DNA of 31,771 nucleotides from JAEXNA01 sp050486105. Its GTDB lineage: Bacteria > Vulcanimicrobiota > Xenobia > Xenobiales > JADMJV01. Positions within the stretch are counted from its first letter, which is position 1. Each line of letters begins with the position of its first letter. The translations under genes and the position numbers were made by a program. Below, piece after piece: positions 1 through 7,975 of the stretch. The notes beneath the pieces were generated by a model. The model saw only the letters and a program-made list of their open reading frames with translations. It did not search any database and was not told the origin of the DNA. The stretch is from positions 1 through 31,771 of the forward strand of contig JBJHCR010000037.1 in NCBI GenBank assembly GCA_050486105.1. The letters are read 5' to 3'.

Positions 1-57
1 CCCATAGACTGTGAGAACAGGGAACTCTCTGGTCTTCGTCAGGCCCAGGGGATTAAA

Positions 58-71
58 CGCCCTCGGGGGCG
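58..71. repeat. Small inverted repeat abutting the tRNA promoter
   Basis: CGCCC (58-62) and GGGCG (67-71) form a perfect 5-bp dyad with a 4-nt loop. It ends one base before the -35 box of the tRNA promoter. It could be an operator-like dyad or the tail of an upstream terminator; it has no T-run, so termination is unlikely. Bases 1-57 hold nothing I can identify. Confidence 0.35.
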
Positions 72-72
72 G

Positions 73-101
73 TTGACGTGAGTTTCGGCCTGGGCTATAC
101 T
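73..101 (+). promoter_or_regulatory. Sigma70-type promoter of tRNA-Pro
   Basis: TTGACG (73-78) and TATACT (96-101) are separated by exactly 17 bp. The expected start, near 108, is about 5 nt before the mature tRNA 5' end. This is a close match to the housekeeping-sigma consensus and resembles the other three strong promoters in the window. Confidence 0.8.
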
Positions 102-112
102 GCACCACACAT

Positions 113-189
<77 letters not shown>

Positions 190-194
190 CAAAA

Positions 195-215
195 CTGCCG
201 ACTCGAGATCGGCAG
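195..215 (+). terminator. Weak terminator-like hairpin after tRNA-Pro
   Basis: CTGCCGA (195-201) pairs with TCGGCAG (209-215) around a 7-nt loop, starting 5 nt after the CCA end. The following ATTATCATTT is only moderately T-rich, so termination may be partial. It could instead mark the 3' processing boundary of the tRNA. I see nothing else between here and the next gene. Confidence 0.45.
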
Positions 216-372
216 ATTATCATTTCGGGACTTTGGAGCCCATAAGGGACCCCTCCTCAGATTCTAAGGCGATAGCTTTAAGCTGGGTAAAGTGGTCCTT
301 TTTCTTTCCAGTAGCGGGAGAGGGAAGCGCAGACCAGGGCAAGGGGTTGCCCTGGCGAACAAGCATCAGAAC

Positions 373-1488
373 ATGGTCGACTTTTCACTCTTGCTGTGTC
401 TGGCGGCCCCGCCAGATCGAGTCTCTCCGGGATTCCATCGACTGGTGGAGGCCAATCATCGCCCCTTGCTGCAGCTGATAAAGCAGTTGGGTCTCCCCTG
501 TGCCTTGGGTATCCCCTGGGGCTTGACTGAACGATGGCTTAGTGAAGGCTATCACGATTGTCTGGATCTGTGTTCGGAACTCTTACAAGAGGGCCGGGTC
601 GAGTTCGTCGCCACTGCAGCTTACTATCCCATTTTGCCGCTATTGCCTCGTCCAGTGATCGAGAGGCAAGTGTCCGACAATATCTCGAATCATCGTCAAC
701 TGTTTCCTGGATGGCGCAGCCGGGGGTTCTTTCCGCCTGAGTTGGCTTTCGGACCTGAGCTTCTACCCATCTTAAAGGACAATGGCTTCAGTTGGTGCGT
801 TGTGGATGACACTCCATACAGTTGCCTCAACGATGAGCCCCCCTTCTCGTACGTGCCTGAATGTGGAGAATGCCAGATTCTCTTGCGCTCTTCGTTTTGG
901 AGTCGGGCCCTGGTGGGCAAGGCTCGAGCCGGAGGTTCAGGTCGAGACTTGGCCAATGAGGCGGTGGAAGGCCTGGAGGCCTGGTTCAAAGGAGAAGAGG
1001 GCTACGCTTGTCTGGCCGTTGATGCTGAGTGTTTTGGGTTGCACCGCAAAGGGTCTCTCAACGTCCTGAGTACCTTTTTGGCTTGTTTGAGTCAGGGCCA
1101 ACGGTCTCGGCTTCACACTCCGACTCAGTTGCTAGAAAGGTACCCTGTTCGCTCGGCGGAGGTTCCGCCCGGGTCCTGGAGGACCACCCCGGAGCAGTTT
1201 TGGGAAGGAGAGTTCTTTGCCCCTTGGCAAACCAGGTACAGCACAGTCCACGGTCACCTGTGGGAGTTGACTGAACTTGCGGTTGCCGCGGTCAGCAAGC
1301 TGCAGCAGAAGCTCGATCGAACACTGCACGCGGGTTTTTACTGGTGGGATGAGGATTCCGAGCGCGGCCTTCCCTCCAGTGCCACCAGAGGGCTGAGGAC
1401 TCTTCTAGATGTCATCGCAACGGCAGCTCCGGAGGATCTAGACCAAGCACTCCAATTGGTGGCTCGGGTCGATGAGTTGTCATCCTGA
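373..1488 (+). CDS. GH57-like glycoside hydrolase family protein
   Basis: The protein has 371 residues from the ATG at 373. A longer GTG start at 292 would add 27 residues that do not look like the family N-terminus, and neither start has a clear Shine-Dalgarno. GH57 enzymes hydrolyse or transfer alpha-glucans on a (beta/alpha)7 barrel. Family landmarks are visible: GFFPPELAF with the nucleophile-position Glu123, AVDAECFGLH with the acid/base-position Asp217, a segment GFYWWDED near 321-328, and an HGHLWELTELA stretch near 293-303. The usual N-terminal HQP motif is replaced by APP (12-14), and the second motif reads ATAAYYPILP without the common His. Catalytic activity is therefore uncertain; it could act on an atypical glucan or be a binding or regulatory relative. 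It lies alone between the tRNA and the rpoB promoter. Confidence 0.75.
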   Translation: MVDFSLLLCLAAPPDRVSPGFHRLVEANHRPLLQLIKQLGLPCALGIPWGLTERWLSEGYHDCLDLCSELLQEGRVEFVATAAYYPILPLLPRPVIERQVSDNISNHRQLFPGWRSRGFFPPELAFGPELLPILKDNGFSWCVVDDTPYSCLNDEPPFSYVPECGECQILLRSSFWSRALVGKARAGGSGRDLANEAVEGLEAWFKGEEGYACLAVDAECFGLHRKGSLNVLSTFLACLSQGQRSRLHTPTQLLERYPVRSAEVPPGSWRTTPEQFWEGEFFAPWQTRYSTVHGHLWELTELAVAAVSKLQQKLDRTLHAGFYWWDEDSERGLPSSATRGLRTLLDVIATAAPEDLDQALQLVARVDELSS

Positions 1489-1539
1489 GTCGTGGAACGA
1501 TCCGTCTGGTCTGTCTATAGGGATCAGCCTATTTAGGCG

Positions 1540-1568
1540 TTGACAGGACGGCAGTGGGTGAATATGAT
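1540..1568 (+). promoter_or_regulatory. Consensus promoter of rpoB
   Basis: A perfect TTGACA (1540-1545) and TATGAT (1563-1568) are spaced 17 bp apart. Transcription probably starts near 1573-1576. A 4-bp dyad GCCT/AGGC (1527-1538) ends one base before the -35. The discriminator after the -10 is GTGGA, the same as at the rpsL promoter. Confidence 0.85.
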
Positions 1569-1574
1569 GTGGAC

Positions 1575-1812
1575 TGCGTTCAAGGGAACCTGAGGATCCG
1601 CGTGTGCAACAGCCGAAAGGCCATCGAAAAATTTGAAAATCACGAAGGAAAGCGAAGTTGATCTGTCGACTTTGCTTGTTCTGTTGTTCTGAAGGCTCGT
1701 CTGGTTTCTGCCCGATAGCCATATCGAAATTGAATATGTTTGCCTAGTAAGCACCGTCGGCGTATTGCACGCCGTGCAGGTGTTAAGAGAGTGAGTCAGG
1801 AGGAAGTACTCC
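1575..1812 (+). promoter_or_regulatory. Long 5' leader of rpoB with hairpin near the RBS
   Basis: About 240 nt separate the expected start from the rpoB ATG, and no open frame with a plausible ribosome-binding site is visible. The clearest structure is at 1750-1784: AGCACC pairs with GGTGTT, enclosing an asymmetric internal loop and then CGGCGT/ACGCCG with a 5-nt loop. The Shine-Dalgarno AGGAGG (1798-1803) follows, and its GGAG (1799-1802) can pair with CTCC (1809-1812) directly before the ATG. The 1489-1812 gap otherwise holds only the promoter. Post-transcriptional control of rpoB is an inference from leader length and structure. Confidence 0.5.
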
Positions 1813-4800
1813 ATGTCAATGCTGCGTCAAGTGAATCCGGAAACAGGTCGGATCTCGTTTCAAAAGATACCTAAGGTTCTCGATCTTCCCTATTTGATCG
1901 ATCTTCAGAGAACTTCGTATGAAGAGTTTCTTCGCGAGGGAGTCAAAGAGACTTTTCAAGATATCTCCCCGGTAGAGGATTTTACCGGCAACCTAGTCCT
2001 AGAGTTTCTGGAGCACACTCTGGAACCGCCAACTTACAGTGTGAATGAGTGTCGAGATCGGGATGCGACCTACGCTAGGCCGCTCAAGGTTCGGGTTCGG
2101 CTCATCACCAAAGAAGGTGGCGACATCAAGGAGGTCAAGGAGCAAGACATCTTCATGGGTGACTTCCCTTGCATGACCGAAAAAGGGACGTTCGTAATCA
2201 ATGGGGCTGAGCGGGTGATCGTCAGTCAGTTGGTGCGCTCTCCCGGCATCTATTTCGATGCCACCATGGACTTGACCGGTAAGAACGCGTTCTCGGCAAC
2301 TGTGATTCCCAATCGGGGAGCCTGGCTAGAATTCGTAACTACAGCCGATGACATCATCAATGTTTCCATCGATAAAGCTCGGAAGTTGCCGGCCACCGTC
2401 CTGTTGAGGGCTATCGGATACGGATCCGACGATGAGATTCGTGAGCTTTTCAATCACGAGCCGCTCCTCGAGGCGACTCTGGAAAAAGATCCGAGCAGCT
2501 CTACCGAAGAGGCTCTCATCGAGATCTATCGTAAGCAGCGGCCTGGAGATCCTCCCTCAGTGGAGAGTGCCAACGCTCTGTTGAATAACCTGTTCTTTAG
2601 CCCTAAGCGCTATAATCAGGCTAAGGTTGGTCGTTATAAGTTGGCTCGCAAGATCGGACGTCTGATCACCTGTGAGATGACGGGTGTGGTCGTCCGACCT
2701 GGGGTTATTGAAGATCCCGAGACCGGGGCTGTTATTCGCTACCCTCAGGTTCTTGATAAAGAAGATCTGGTGTCCACCGTTCGTTACCTTCTGGCGCTGA
2801 TGAAGAAGCAGTTGCTTGAGCGTCCTCCTGTTGAGGGAGTCCCCGAAGGTGGGATAGAGTTGTTTGAGGATCGGGGGCTCACTTATCTCAAGCCGGTCAG
2901 CGAAGAGCATTATCCTGTGCCGGTTCGAGTAGATGACATCGACCATCTCGGAAATCGAAGGATTCGAGCAGTGGGAGAGCTTCTCCGAAATCAATTCCGA
3001 GTCGGGCTCTTGAGGCTCGAAAGGGTGGTTCGGGAAAGAATGACCGTCCAAGACCTTGAGACGGTGACCCCCCAGGCACTGATCAACATACGGCCTGTGG
3101 TAGCTGCCATCAAGGAATTTTTCGGTTCCTCCCAATTGTCTCAATTTATGGATCAAACTAACAGTTTGGCTGAATTGACCCATAAGCGAAGGATCTCAGC
3201 CTTGGGACCCGGGGGTCTTTCGCGAGAGCGAGCGGGCTTTGAGGTTCGGGACGTTCACTACTCCCACTATGGCCGCATTTGTCCCATCGAGACACCGGAA
3301 GGTCCCAATATTGGTCTGATCGGAGCCTTGGCGACCTATTCTCGGGTCAATCACTTCGGCTTTATGGAGACCCCGTATCGGCGAGTCATAGTGCGTGCCA
3401 TGGGGGAGATCAAGCACGACGGACAGACCTACAAAAAGGGTGAAGTTCTCGAGCGCAACGTGGTGAACGAGTTGGTGTTGCACCACAACGATTTGCCTCT
3501 TCAAGTTGAAGTGACCGACCAATTGGATTACCTGTCCGCAGACGAAGAAGATCGACACGTGATCGCTCAGGCCAACACCAAGGTCGACGAGCGTGGACGT
3601 ATGGTGGATGAGCGAGTGGTGGTGCGAGCCAAGCACGAAACTCAGATCGTCAACCGCGACCGGGTGGACTACATGGATGTCTCGCCTAAGCAGATCGTGT
3701 CCATCGCCACCGCGCTCATTCCGTTCCTTGAGCACGACGATGCCAACCGAGCCCTTATGGGGGCGAACATGCAGCGTCAAGCGGTGCCTCTGGTCATCCC
3801 CGAAGCTCCCTTCGTGGGCACTGGTGCAGAGTACCGTGCTGCTAAGGATTCCGGTGCTCTCTTGGTGTCTAAGGTCGGTGGGACCATCCTTGAAGCCTCG
3901 GCAGATGAAATCAAGTTGGCTGCCGATGACGGAACCACCATCACTCATAACTTGCATAAGTTCATTCGTTCGAACGCTGGGACGTGCATCAACCAGCGGC
4001 CTGCGGTGGTTCCTGGGCAACGGATCGAAGAGGGTACGGTACTGGCCGATGGAGCCAGTTCTGTCAATGGAGAACTGGCGCTGGGTCGGAACATTCTGGT
4101 GGCTTTCATGCCTTGGGAAGGTTACAACTACGAAGATGCTATTCTGATCTCCGAAGAATTGGTTCGAGATGACGTCTTCACTTCGATTCACATCGAAGAG
4201 TACGAGTGTGAAGCTCGAGACACCAAGCTCGGAGCAGAAGAGATCACTCGCGACATCCCGAATGTGGGCGAAGAAGCCCTCAAGGACCTGGATGAGCGTG
4301 GGATCATCAGGATCGGCGCTGAGGTGCATACTGACGACATCCTGGTTGGTAAGGTCACGCCGAAGGGTGAGACGGAACTGACAGCGGAAGAGCGCCTCTT
4401 GCGGGCAATCTTCGGTGAAAAGGCCCGTGATGTCCGGGATACCTCTTTGAAGGTTCCTCACGGAGGCAAGGGCAAGATCATCGATGTCAAGGTGTTCACA
4501 AGAGAAGACACCGAAGAGCTGAGTCCGGGAGTGAATCAATTGGTTCGGGTTTATGTAGCCCAGCGCCGAAAGATCCTCCAGGGTGATAAAATGGCAGGTC
4601 GCCACGGAAATAAAGGCGTGATCTCCATGGTCTTGCCGGTGGAGGATATGCCTTATATGCCGGACGGCACTCCTATTCAGATCGTCTTGAATCCCCTAGG
4701 TGTACCGTCGCGAATGAACATTGGTCAAACTCTGGAAACGCATCTCGGTGCGGCTGCCAGCATGTTGCTTGGTCCGGACGGCAAGAAGATGAGGGTCGAG

Positions 4801-5766
4801 GTTCCAGTATTTGATTCGGCAAAGGAGTCTGAAATCGACGAACTCATGAAGTTGGCTCGAATTCGGTATTCGTTAGGCCTCAAGGGGTACGATCTCACCA
4901 CCGAAGAGATGGACTATGTGTTGTCCGAGGAGAATCAGGTCGAGCGCTTGCTCCATTTCCTGAATTCTTTTGAGGACGCCGTCATCACTATGAACGAAGT
5001 GGAAGAGTTGGTCTCTGGTCAGGCCCCTAAGAAGATCTTGGCTCGGGTCAAGGAGTTCCTGGCCGAGGAGTTGGAGTCCAAAGACCTAGTTCCCAATGAC
5101 GAGGCCATCGAGGAGGTCATCACTGACCGCACTCTGGAGGAGCGCTTGGCTCGAGTCTTGGCGACCAAGGCTAAGACGACCCCTCCGGAGGAGATCAAGA
5201 AGTTGGCCGATTTTGTCGAACGCTACCGGACCATTCCTTCAGATTATAAGTCCGTGCTGTTCGATGGTCGAACCGGCGAGCCGTACGACCGTCGAGTCAC
5301 CGTCGGATATATGTATGTGCTGAAGTTGGCCCATCTGGTGGATGATAAGATCCACGCTCGGTCCACTGGTCCTTACTCCTTGATTACCCAGCAACCTCTG
5401 GGCGGCAAGGCGCAATTTGGTGGACAGAGATTCGGAGAGATGGAAGTCTGGGCGCTCGAGGCCTACGGAGCCGCGTACACTCTCCAGGAGTTGCTCACAG
5501 TCAAGTCTGACGACGTCATCGGCCGAGTGAAGACTTATGAAGCCATAGTCAAGGGCGAGAACGTTCTTGAGCCTGGGGTTCCCGAGTCCTTCAAGGTGCT
5601 CATAAAGGAACTGCAGAGTCTCTGTCTCGATGTCAGGGTCAAGAGCTTCGACCGCACTGGAGACCTCCGAGAAGTCGAGATTAAGGCCGTCGAGGAGTCC
5701 GACGTCAAGTCCACGGCTCGCGAGTTGGGACTCGACTTGAGCCAGGAGGCCCTCTCTTCACTGTAG
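1813..5766 (+). CDS. rpoB: DNA-directed RNA polymerase subunit beta
   Basis: The product has 1317 residues, and AGGAGG lies 9 nt before the ATG. It is the beta subunit of core RNA polymerase. Full-length landmarks are FVINGAERV, the rifampicin region SQFMDQ through LGPGGLSRERAGFEVRD (about 443-474), CPIETPEGPNIGLI, GDKMAGRHGNKGVIS, and the C-terminal GGKAQFGGQRFGEMEVWALEA clamp-contact region. The rifampicin-contact residues Asp447, His457 and Ser462 (E. coli 516, 526, 531) are the sensitive-type residues; Ser451 replaces the usual Pro520. A segment of about 120 residues (around 1017-1140), rich in charged helices, is inserted between DELMKLA and KSVLFDGRTG. A smaller extra segment of some 35 residues lies around 334-372. 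No rpoC follows, and the gene appears monocistronic between a strong promoter and a strong terminator. Confidence 0.98.
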   Translation: MSMLRQVNPETGRISFQKIPKVLDLPYLIDLQRTSYEEFLREGVKETFQDISPVEDFTGNLVLEFLEHTLEPPTYSVNECRDRDATYARPLKVRVRLITKEGGDIKEVKEQDIFMGDFPCMTEKGTFVINGAERVIVSQLVRSPGIYFDATMDLTGKNAFSATVIPNRGAWLEFVTTADDIINVSIDKARKLPATVLLRAIGYGSDDEIRELFNHEPLLEATLEKDPSSSTEEALIEIYRKQRPGDPPSVESANALLNNLFFSPKRYNQAKVGRYKLARKIGRLITCEMTGVVVRPGVIEDPETGAVIRYPQVLDKEDLVSTVRYLLALMKKQLLERPPVEGVPEGGIELFEDRGLTYLKPVSEEHYPVPVRVDDIDHLGNRRIRAVGELLRNQFRVGLLRLERVVRERMTVQDLETVTPQALINIRPVVAAIKEFFGSSQLSQFMDQTNSLAELTHKRRISALGPGGLSRERAGFEVRDVHYSHYGRICPIETPEGPNIGLIGALATYSRVNHFGFMETPYRRVIVRAMGEIKHDGQTYKKGEVLERNVVNELVLHHNDLPLQVEVTDQLDYLSADEEDRHVIAQANTKVDERGRMVDERVVVRAKHETQIVNRDRVDYMDVSPKQIVSIATALIPFLEHDDANRALMGANMQRQAVPLVIPEAPFVGTGAEYRAAKDSGALLVSKVGGTILEASADEIKLAADDGTTITHNLHKFIRSNAGTCINQRPAVVPGQRIEEGTVLADGASSVNGELALGRNILVAFMPWEGYNYEDAILISEELVRDDVFTSIHIEEYECEARDTKLGAEEITRDIPNVGEEALKDLDERGIIRIGAEVHTDDILVGKVTPKGETELTAEERLLRAIFGEKARDVRDTSLKVPHGGKGKIIDVKVFTREDTEELSPGVNQLVRVYVAQRRKILQGDKMAGRHGNKGVISMVLPVEDMPYMPDGTPIQIVLNPLGVPSRMNIGQTLETHLGAAASMLLGPDGKKMRVEVPVFDSAKESEIDELMKLARIRYSLGLKGYDLTTEEMDYVLSEENQVERLLHFLNSFEDAVITMNEVEELVSGQAPKKILARVKEFLAEELESKDLVPNDEAIEEVITDRTLEERLARVLATKAKTTPPEEIKKLADFVERYRTIPSDYKSVLFDGRTGEPYDRRVTVGYMYVLKLAHLVDDKIHARSTGPYSLITQQPLGGKAQFGGQRFGEMEVWALEAYGAAYTLQELLTVKSDDVIGRVKTYEAIVKGENVLEPGVPESFKVLIKELQSLCLDVRVKSFDRTGDLREVEIKAVEESDVKSTARELGLDLSQEALSSL

Positions 5767-5779
5767 GGGCTGGGTTACT

Positions 5780-5835
5780 TAAGAAAAACAGGTTAGGCCT
5801 GGGCTTGAATGCTCAGGCCTAGCTTGTTTTTCTTA
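5780..5835 (+). terminator. Very long rpoB terminator, possibly bidirectional
   Basis: Positions 5781-5804 pair with 5811-5834 over 24 bp with only three G-U wobbles and a 6-nt loop TTGAAT; T5780-A5835 extends the stem. An A-rich 5' foot (AAGAAAAACA) pairs with a T-rich 3' foot (TGTTTTTCTT), so the hairpin carries a U-tract on either strand. It begins 14 nt after the rpoB stop and should separate rpoB from the channel gene. Confidence 0.9.
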
Positions 5836-5919
5836 GCGTTGAGATTTTTTCTTGAGGTCCTAGAGGTCCGCGGGTCTCAGAGAGGAAGGGATCGTTGCCC
5901 CCAGAACTCGCTCTAGACA

Positions 5920-7872
5920 ATGCCGCCTGAGTTTGGAACAGAGTTGCTCGACCTTGAGCGACGGAACCTTTATGCCGCCCTAGGCGCTTTGGGCCTTTTC
6001 TTGCTCATGGTAGTGGGCCATCGGTTTCTCTTTGGTGGCTGGAGGCCGAAAACTGAGGTCGGAATTGAGATTCGTGAACGCCTGAGATGGGTGAGCCTAC
6101 CTCTGCTCCTCCTGGTTCCGCTGTGGTGGGTCGCCACCCAACTTCCCGAACTGTTCTTTCTTTCAGCGGAGATCTTCGTCACCAGTGCCTTGTTGGCCAT
6201 CGTTGTTCTTTTGGAGCCGGTTCGCATCGGCTTGAAGAAGCTGTCAAGCCTCCCCGACTCGGTGCTCTTTGTAGCCCTTTACGCACTCCCTGTTGTCGTT
6301 TATCTGGTCTCACTCTTTCAGCTTCCCTTGCTTGAAGGGCCGAACGCTTATGCTGTCGGCACAGTGTTGGTTTTCTTTGTCTTTCTGCAGTTGATCTACA
6401 CCTATCTCTTCCGCTGGGTGCAGTGGAAGCACCCCCTGGCCTTGGTCTTGCGAACCAGGCTCAGGGGTTGGGTGTACGTCGGAGTGCTCACTTCAACCCT
6501 GTACTTCGCCCTGCTTAGGTTCCCGGGTCTCGTCAGTTCTCCGTTTTGGCTGGCCGTCTTGGCTGGAAGCCTGATGTTGCTTGCGCTCTTGGTGATTTCG
6601 GAAGCCGTCTTGGCTGGAGTGTTCGACTTTTATTTTCCTGTTGCCAAGCGGGCTGAGATTCCGACTTTTTTTCGAGATCTGGTGCGAGGCTTGGTGTATC
6701 TGGGGGCTTTCTTGGCTTTCGTCGGGATTGTGCTCAAGCGCGATTTGGATTCCCTCTTGGTTGGCTCGGCAGTCATCACTGTCTCCATAGGTTTTGCTTT
6801 GCAGGAAACTTTGGGAAATTTCTTTGCCGGTTTGGCCCTGCGGCTCTCTCGCCCCTATAGCTTGGGCGACAATGTTGAAATTGGAGCGATCACCGGTCGG
6901 GTCGACAAGATCGACTGGAGGCAGACCTGCATCTATACCTTCACCGGGGACCACATAATTCTTCCGAACTCGATGCTGGCTAAAGAAGCCATCAAGAATC
7001 ACTCTTCGCCGACGCCTTTACACGCCCGGGACGTCCGAGTTGGTCTGCATTATCGGCATCCTCCCAATGTGGTCATTGACACTATTAGATCGGTGCTTGA
7101 TGGAGTGGATACAGTCCGCAAACAACCGAACCCAGAGATTCATTTGCTGGATTTCGAAGACTCGGCCATCCTCTACCGGATCAAATACTGGATCGACAAC
7201 TATTCCGATCGCTTTAATATCGATTCTCGGGTACGAATTGGGCTCTGGTACGCCTTTAATCGAGATAATCTCGAGATCCCATTTCCCATTAGAACCCTGG
7301 TTCAGGCACCGGAGGGAGATCCGGTTCAATCAACCGAGATTCAGACCTTTTTGTCTACTGTGGATTTCCTTGAAGCCCTCGGATCAGAGGCCCTCGAGAG
7401 TTTGGCCCAACGGGCTCGGTTTCAACTGTTCAGCGCCGGAGAGAAGATCTGTCGTCAAGGAGAGAGCGGCGACACCTTTTATGTCATTCGAAGTGGTCGT
7501 GTGGGGGTCGAGATCAAGGATGCGAGCGGTAAGGTTTTCTTGTCTTCGGAGATGGCTGTGGGCAACTACTTCGGGGAGATGGCCTTGCTCACCGGAGAGC
7601 CAAGGTCGGCTACCGTTTATGCTATCACCGATGCCGACTTGCTCACCGTGAGCAAGGAAGACCTTCGCGATTTGATCGTTTCCAATCCTGATGTGGAAAA
7701 AATCATTTCCACTGTTCTAGCTCAAAGGCAACTCAGGACTGAAAAGGCCAGAGAAGAGGCTGCCGAGGAGCGCGCCCATCGAGGAAAAGGCTCAGATCGG
7801 AGCGGTGGACACCGTTTGGAGCAACTCTCGGAGCAACTTCTCAAGAAGATTCAGGCCTTCTTTAGCTACTAG
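5920..7872 (+). CDS. MscS-family channel with C-terminal cyclic-nucleotide-binding domain
   Basis: The protein has 650 residues. The ATG is the first possible start because TAG lies two codons upstream; the nearest purine-rich tract (5881-5890) is about 30 nt away, so initiation signals look weak. About seven or eight hydrophobic helices occupy residues 19-275. A pore helix and MscS beta domain follow (about 281-365), with SIGFALQETLGNFFAGLALR, RPYSLGDNVEI and DHIILPNSML. After the MscS alpha/beta region comes a cyclic-nucleotide domain (about 483-597) with a phosphate-binding cassette FGEMALLTGEPRSATV (551-566). Glu553 and Arg562, the usual cyclic-nucleotide contacts, are present. A charged, Glu/Arg-rich tail follows. 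It probably forms an inner-membrane channel gated or tuned by cAMP or cGMP. The neighbours do not explain its function. Confidence 0.9.
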   Translation: MPPEFGTELLDLERRNLYAALGALGLFLLMVVGHRFLFGGWRPKTEVGIEIRERLRWVSLPLLLLVPLWWVATQLPELFFLSAEIFVTSALLAIVVLLEPVRIGLKKLSSLPDSVLFVALYALPVVVYLVSLFQLPLLEGPNAYAVGTVLVFFVFLQLIYTYLFRWVQWKHPLALVLRTRLRGWVYVGVLTSTLYFALLRFPGLVSSPFWLAVLAGSLMLLALLVISEAVLAGVFDFYFPVAKRAEIPTFFRDLVRGLVYLGAFLAFVGIVLKRDLDSLLVGSAVITVSIGFALQETLGNFFAGLALRLSRPYSLGDNVEIGAITGRVDKIDWRQTCIYTFTGDHIILPNSMLAKEAIKNHSSPTPLHARDVRVGLHYRHPPNVVIDTIRSVLDGVDTVRKQPNPEIHLLDFEDSAILYRIKYWIDNYSDRFNIDSRVRIGLWYAFNRDNLEIPFPIRTLVQAPEGDPVQSTEIQTFLSTVDFLEALGSEALESLAQRARFQLFSAGEKICRQGESGDTFYVIRSGRVGVEIKDASGKVFLSSEMAVGNYFGEMALLTGEPRSATVYAITDADLLTVSKEDLRDLIVSNPDVEKIISTVLAQRQLRTEKAREEAAEERAHRGKGSDRSGGHRLEQLSEQLLKKIQAFFSY

Positions 7873-7911
7873 GAGCGTGTGTCCTGGTGCTTTGTGGTCC
7901 TTGTTGTACCT

Positions 7912-7931
7912 GGGGGCGGGGCGGGGTCGGG
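7912..7931 (+). other. Potential G-quadruplex upstream of the str promoter
   Basis: Four G-runs (5, 4, 4 and 3 bases) are joined by loops C, C and TC. This fits the canonical quadruplex pattern with very short loops. The tract ends 9 bp before the -35 box of the rpsL promoter on the non-template strand, and a fifth GGG lies at 7938-7940. Folding and any role in transcription are inference. Confidence 0.5.
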
Positions 7932-7940
7932 CCTTTCGGG

Positions 7941-7969
7941 TTGACACTCCATAGGGCCGGTGCTATTAT
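7941..7969 (+). promoter_or_regulatory. Consensus promoter of the str-S10-spc cluster
   Basis: A perfect TTGACA (7941-7946) and TATTAT (7964-7969) have a 17-bp spacer. The start is expected near 7974-7976. The discriminator GTGGA equals that of the rpoB promoter. No clear terminator separates the channel gene from this promoter, so some read-through from upstream is possible. Confidence 0.88.
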
Positions 7970-7975
7970 GTGGAA

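Noticed and set aside
3145..3198. Ser451 at the E. coli Pro520 position of RpoB as a rifampicin-resistance change
   Set aside because: The main resistance positions (Asp447, His457, Ser462) are of sensitive type, and natural variation at this site is expected.
3196..4605. 469-codon open frame on the minus strand opposite rpoB
   Set aside because: It lies wholly antisense to conserved rpoB codons, has no family signature and no ribosome-binding site; it follows from codon bias of the real gene.
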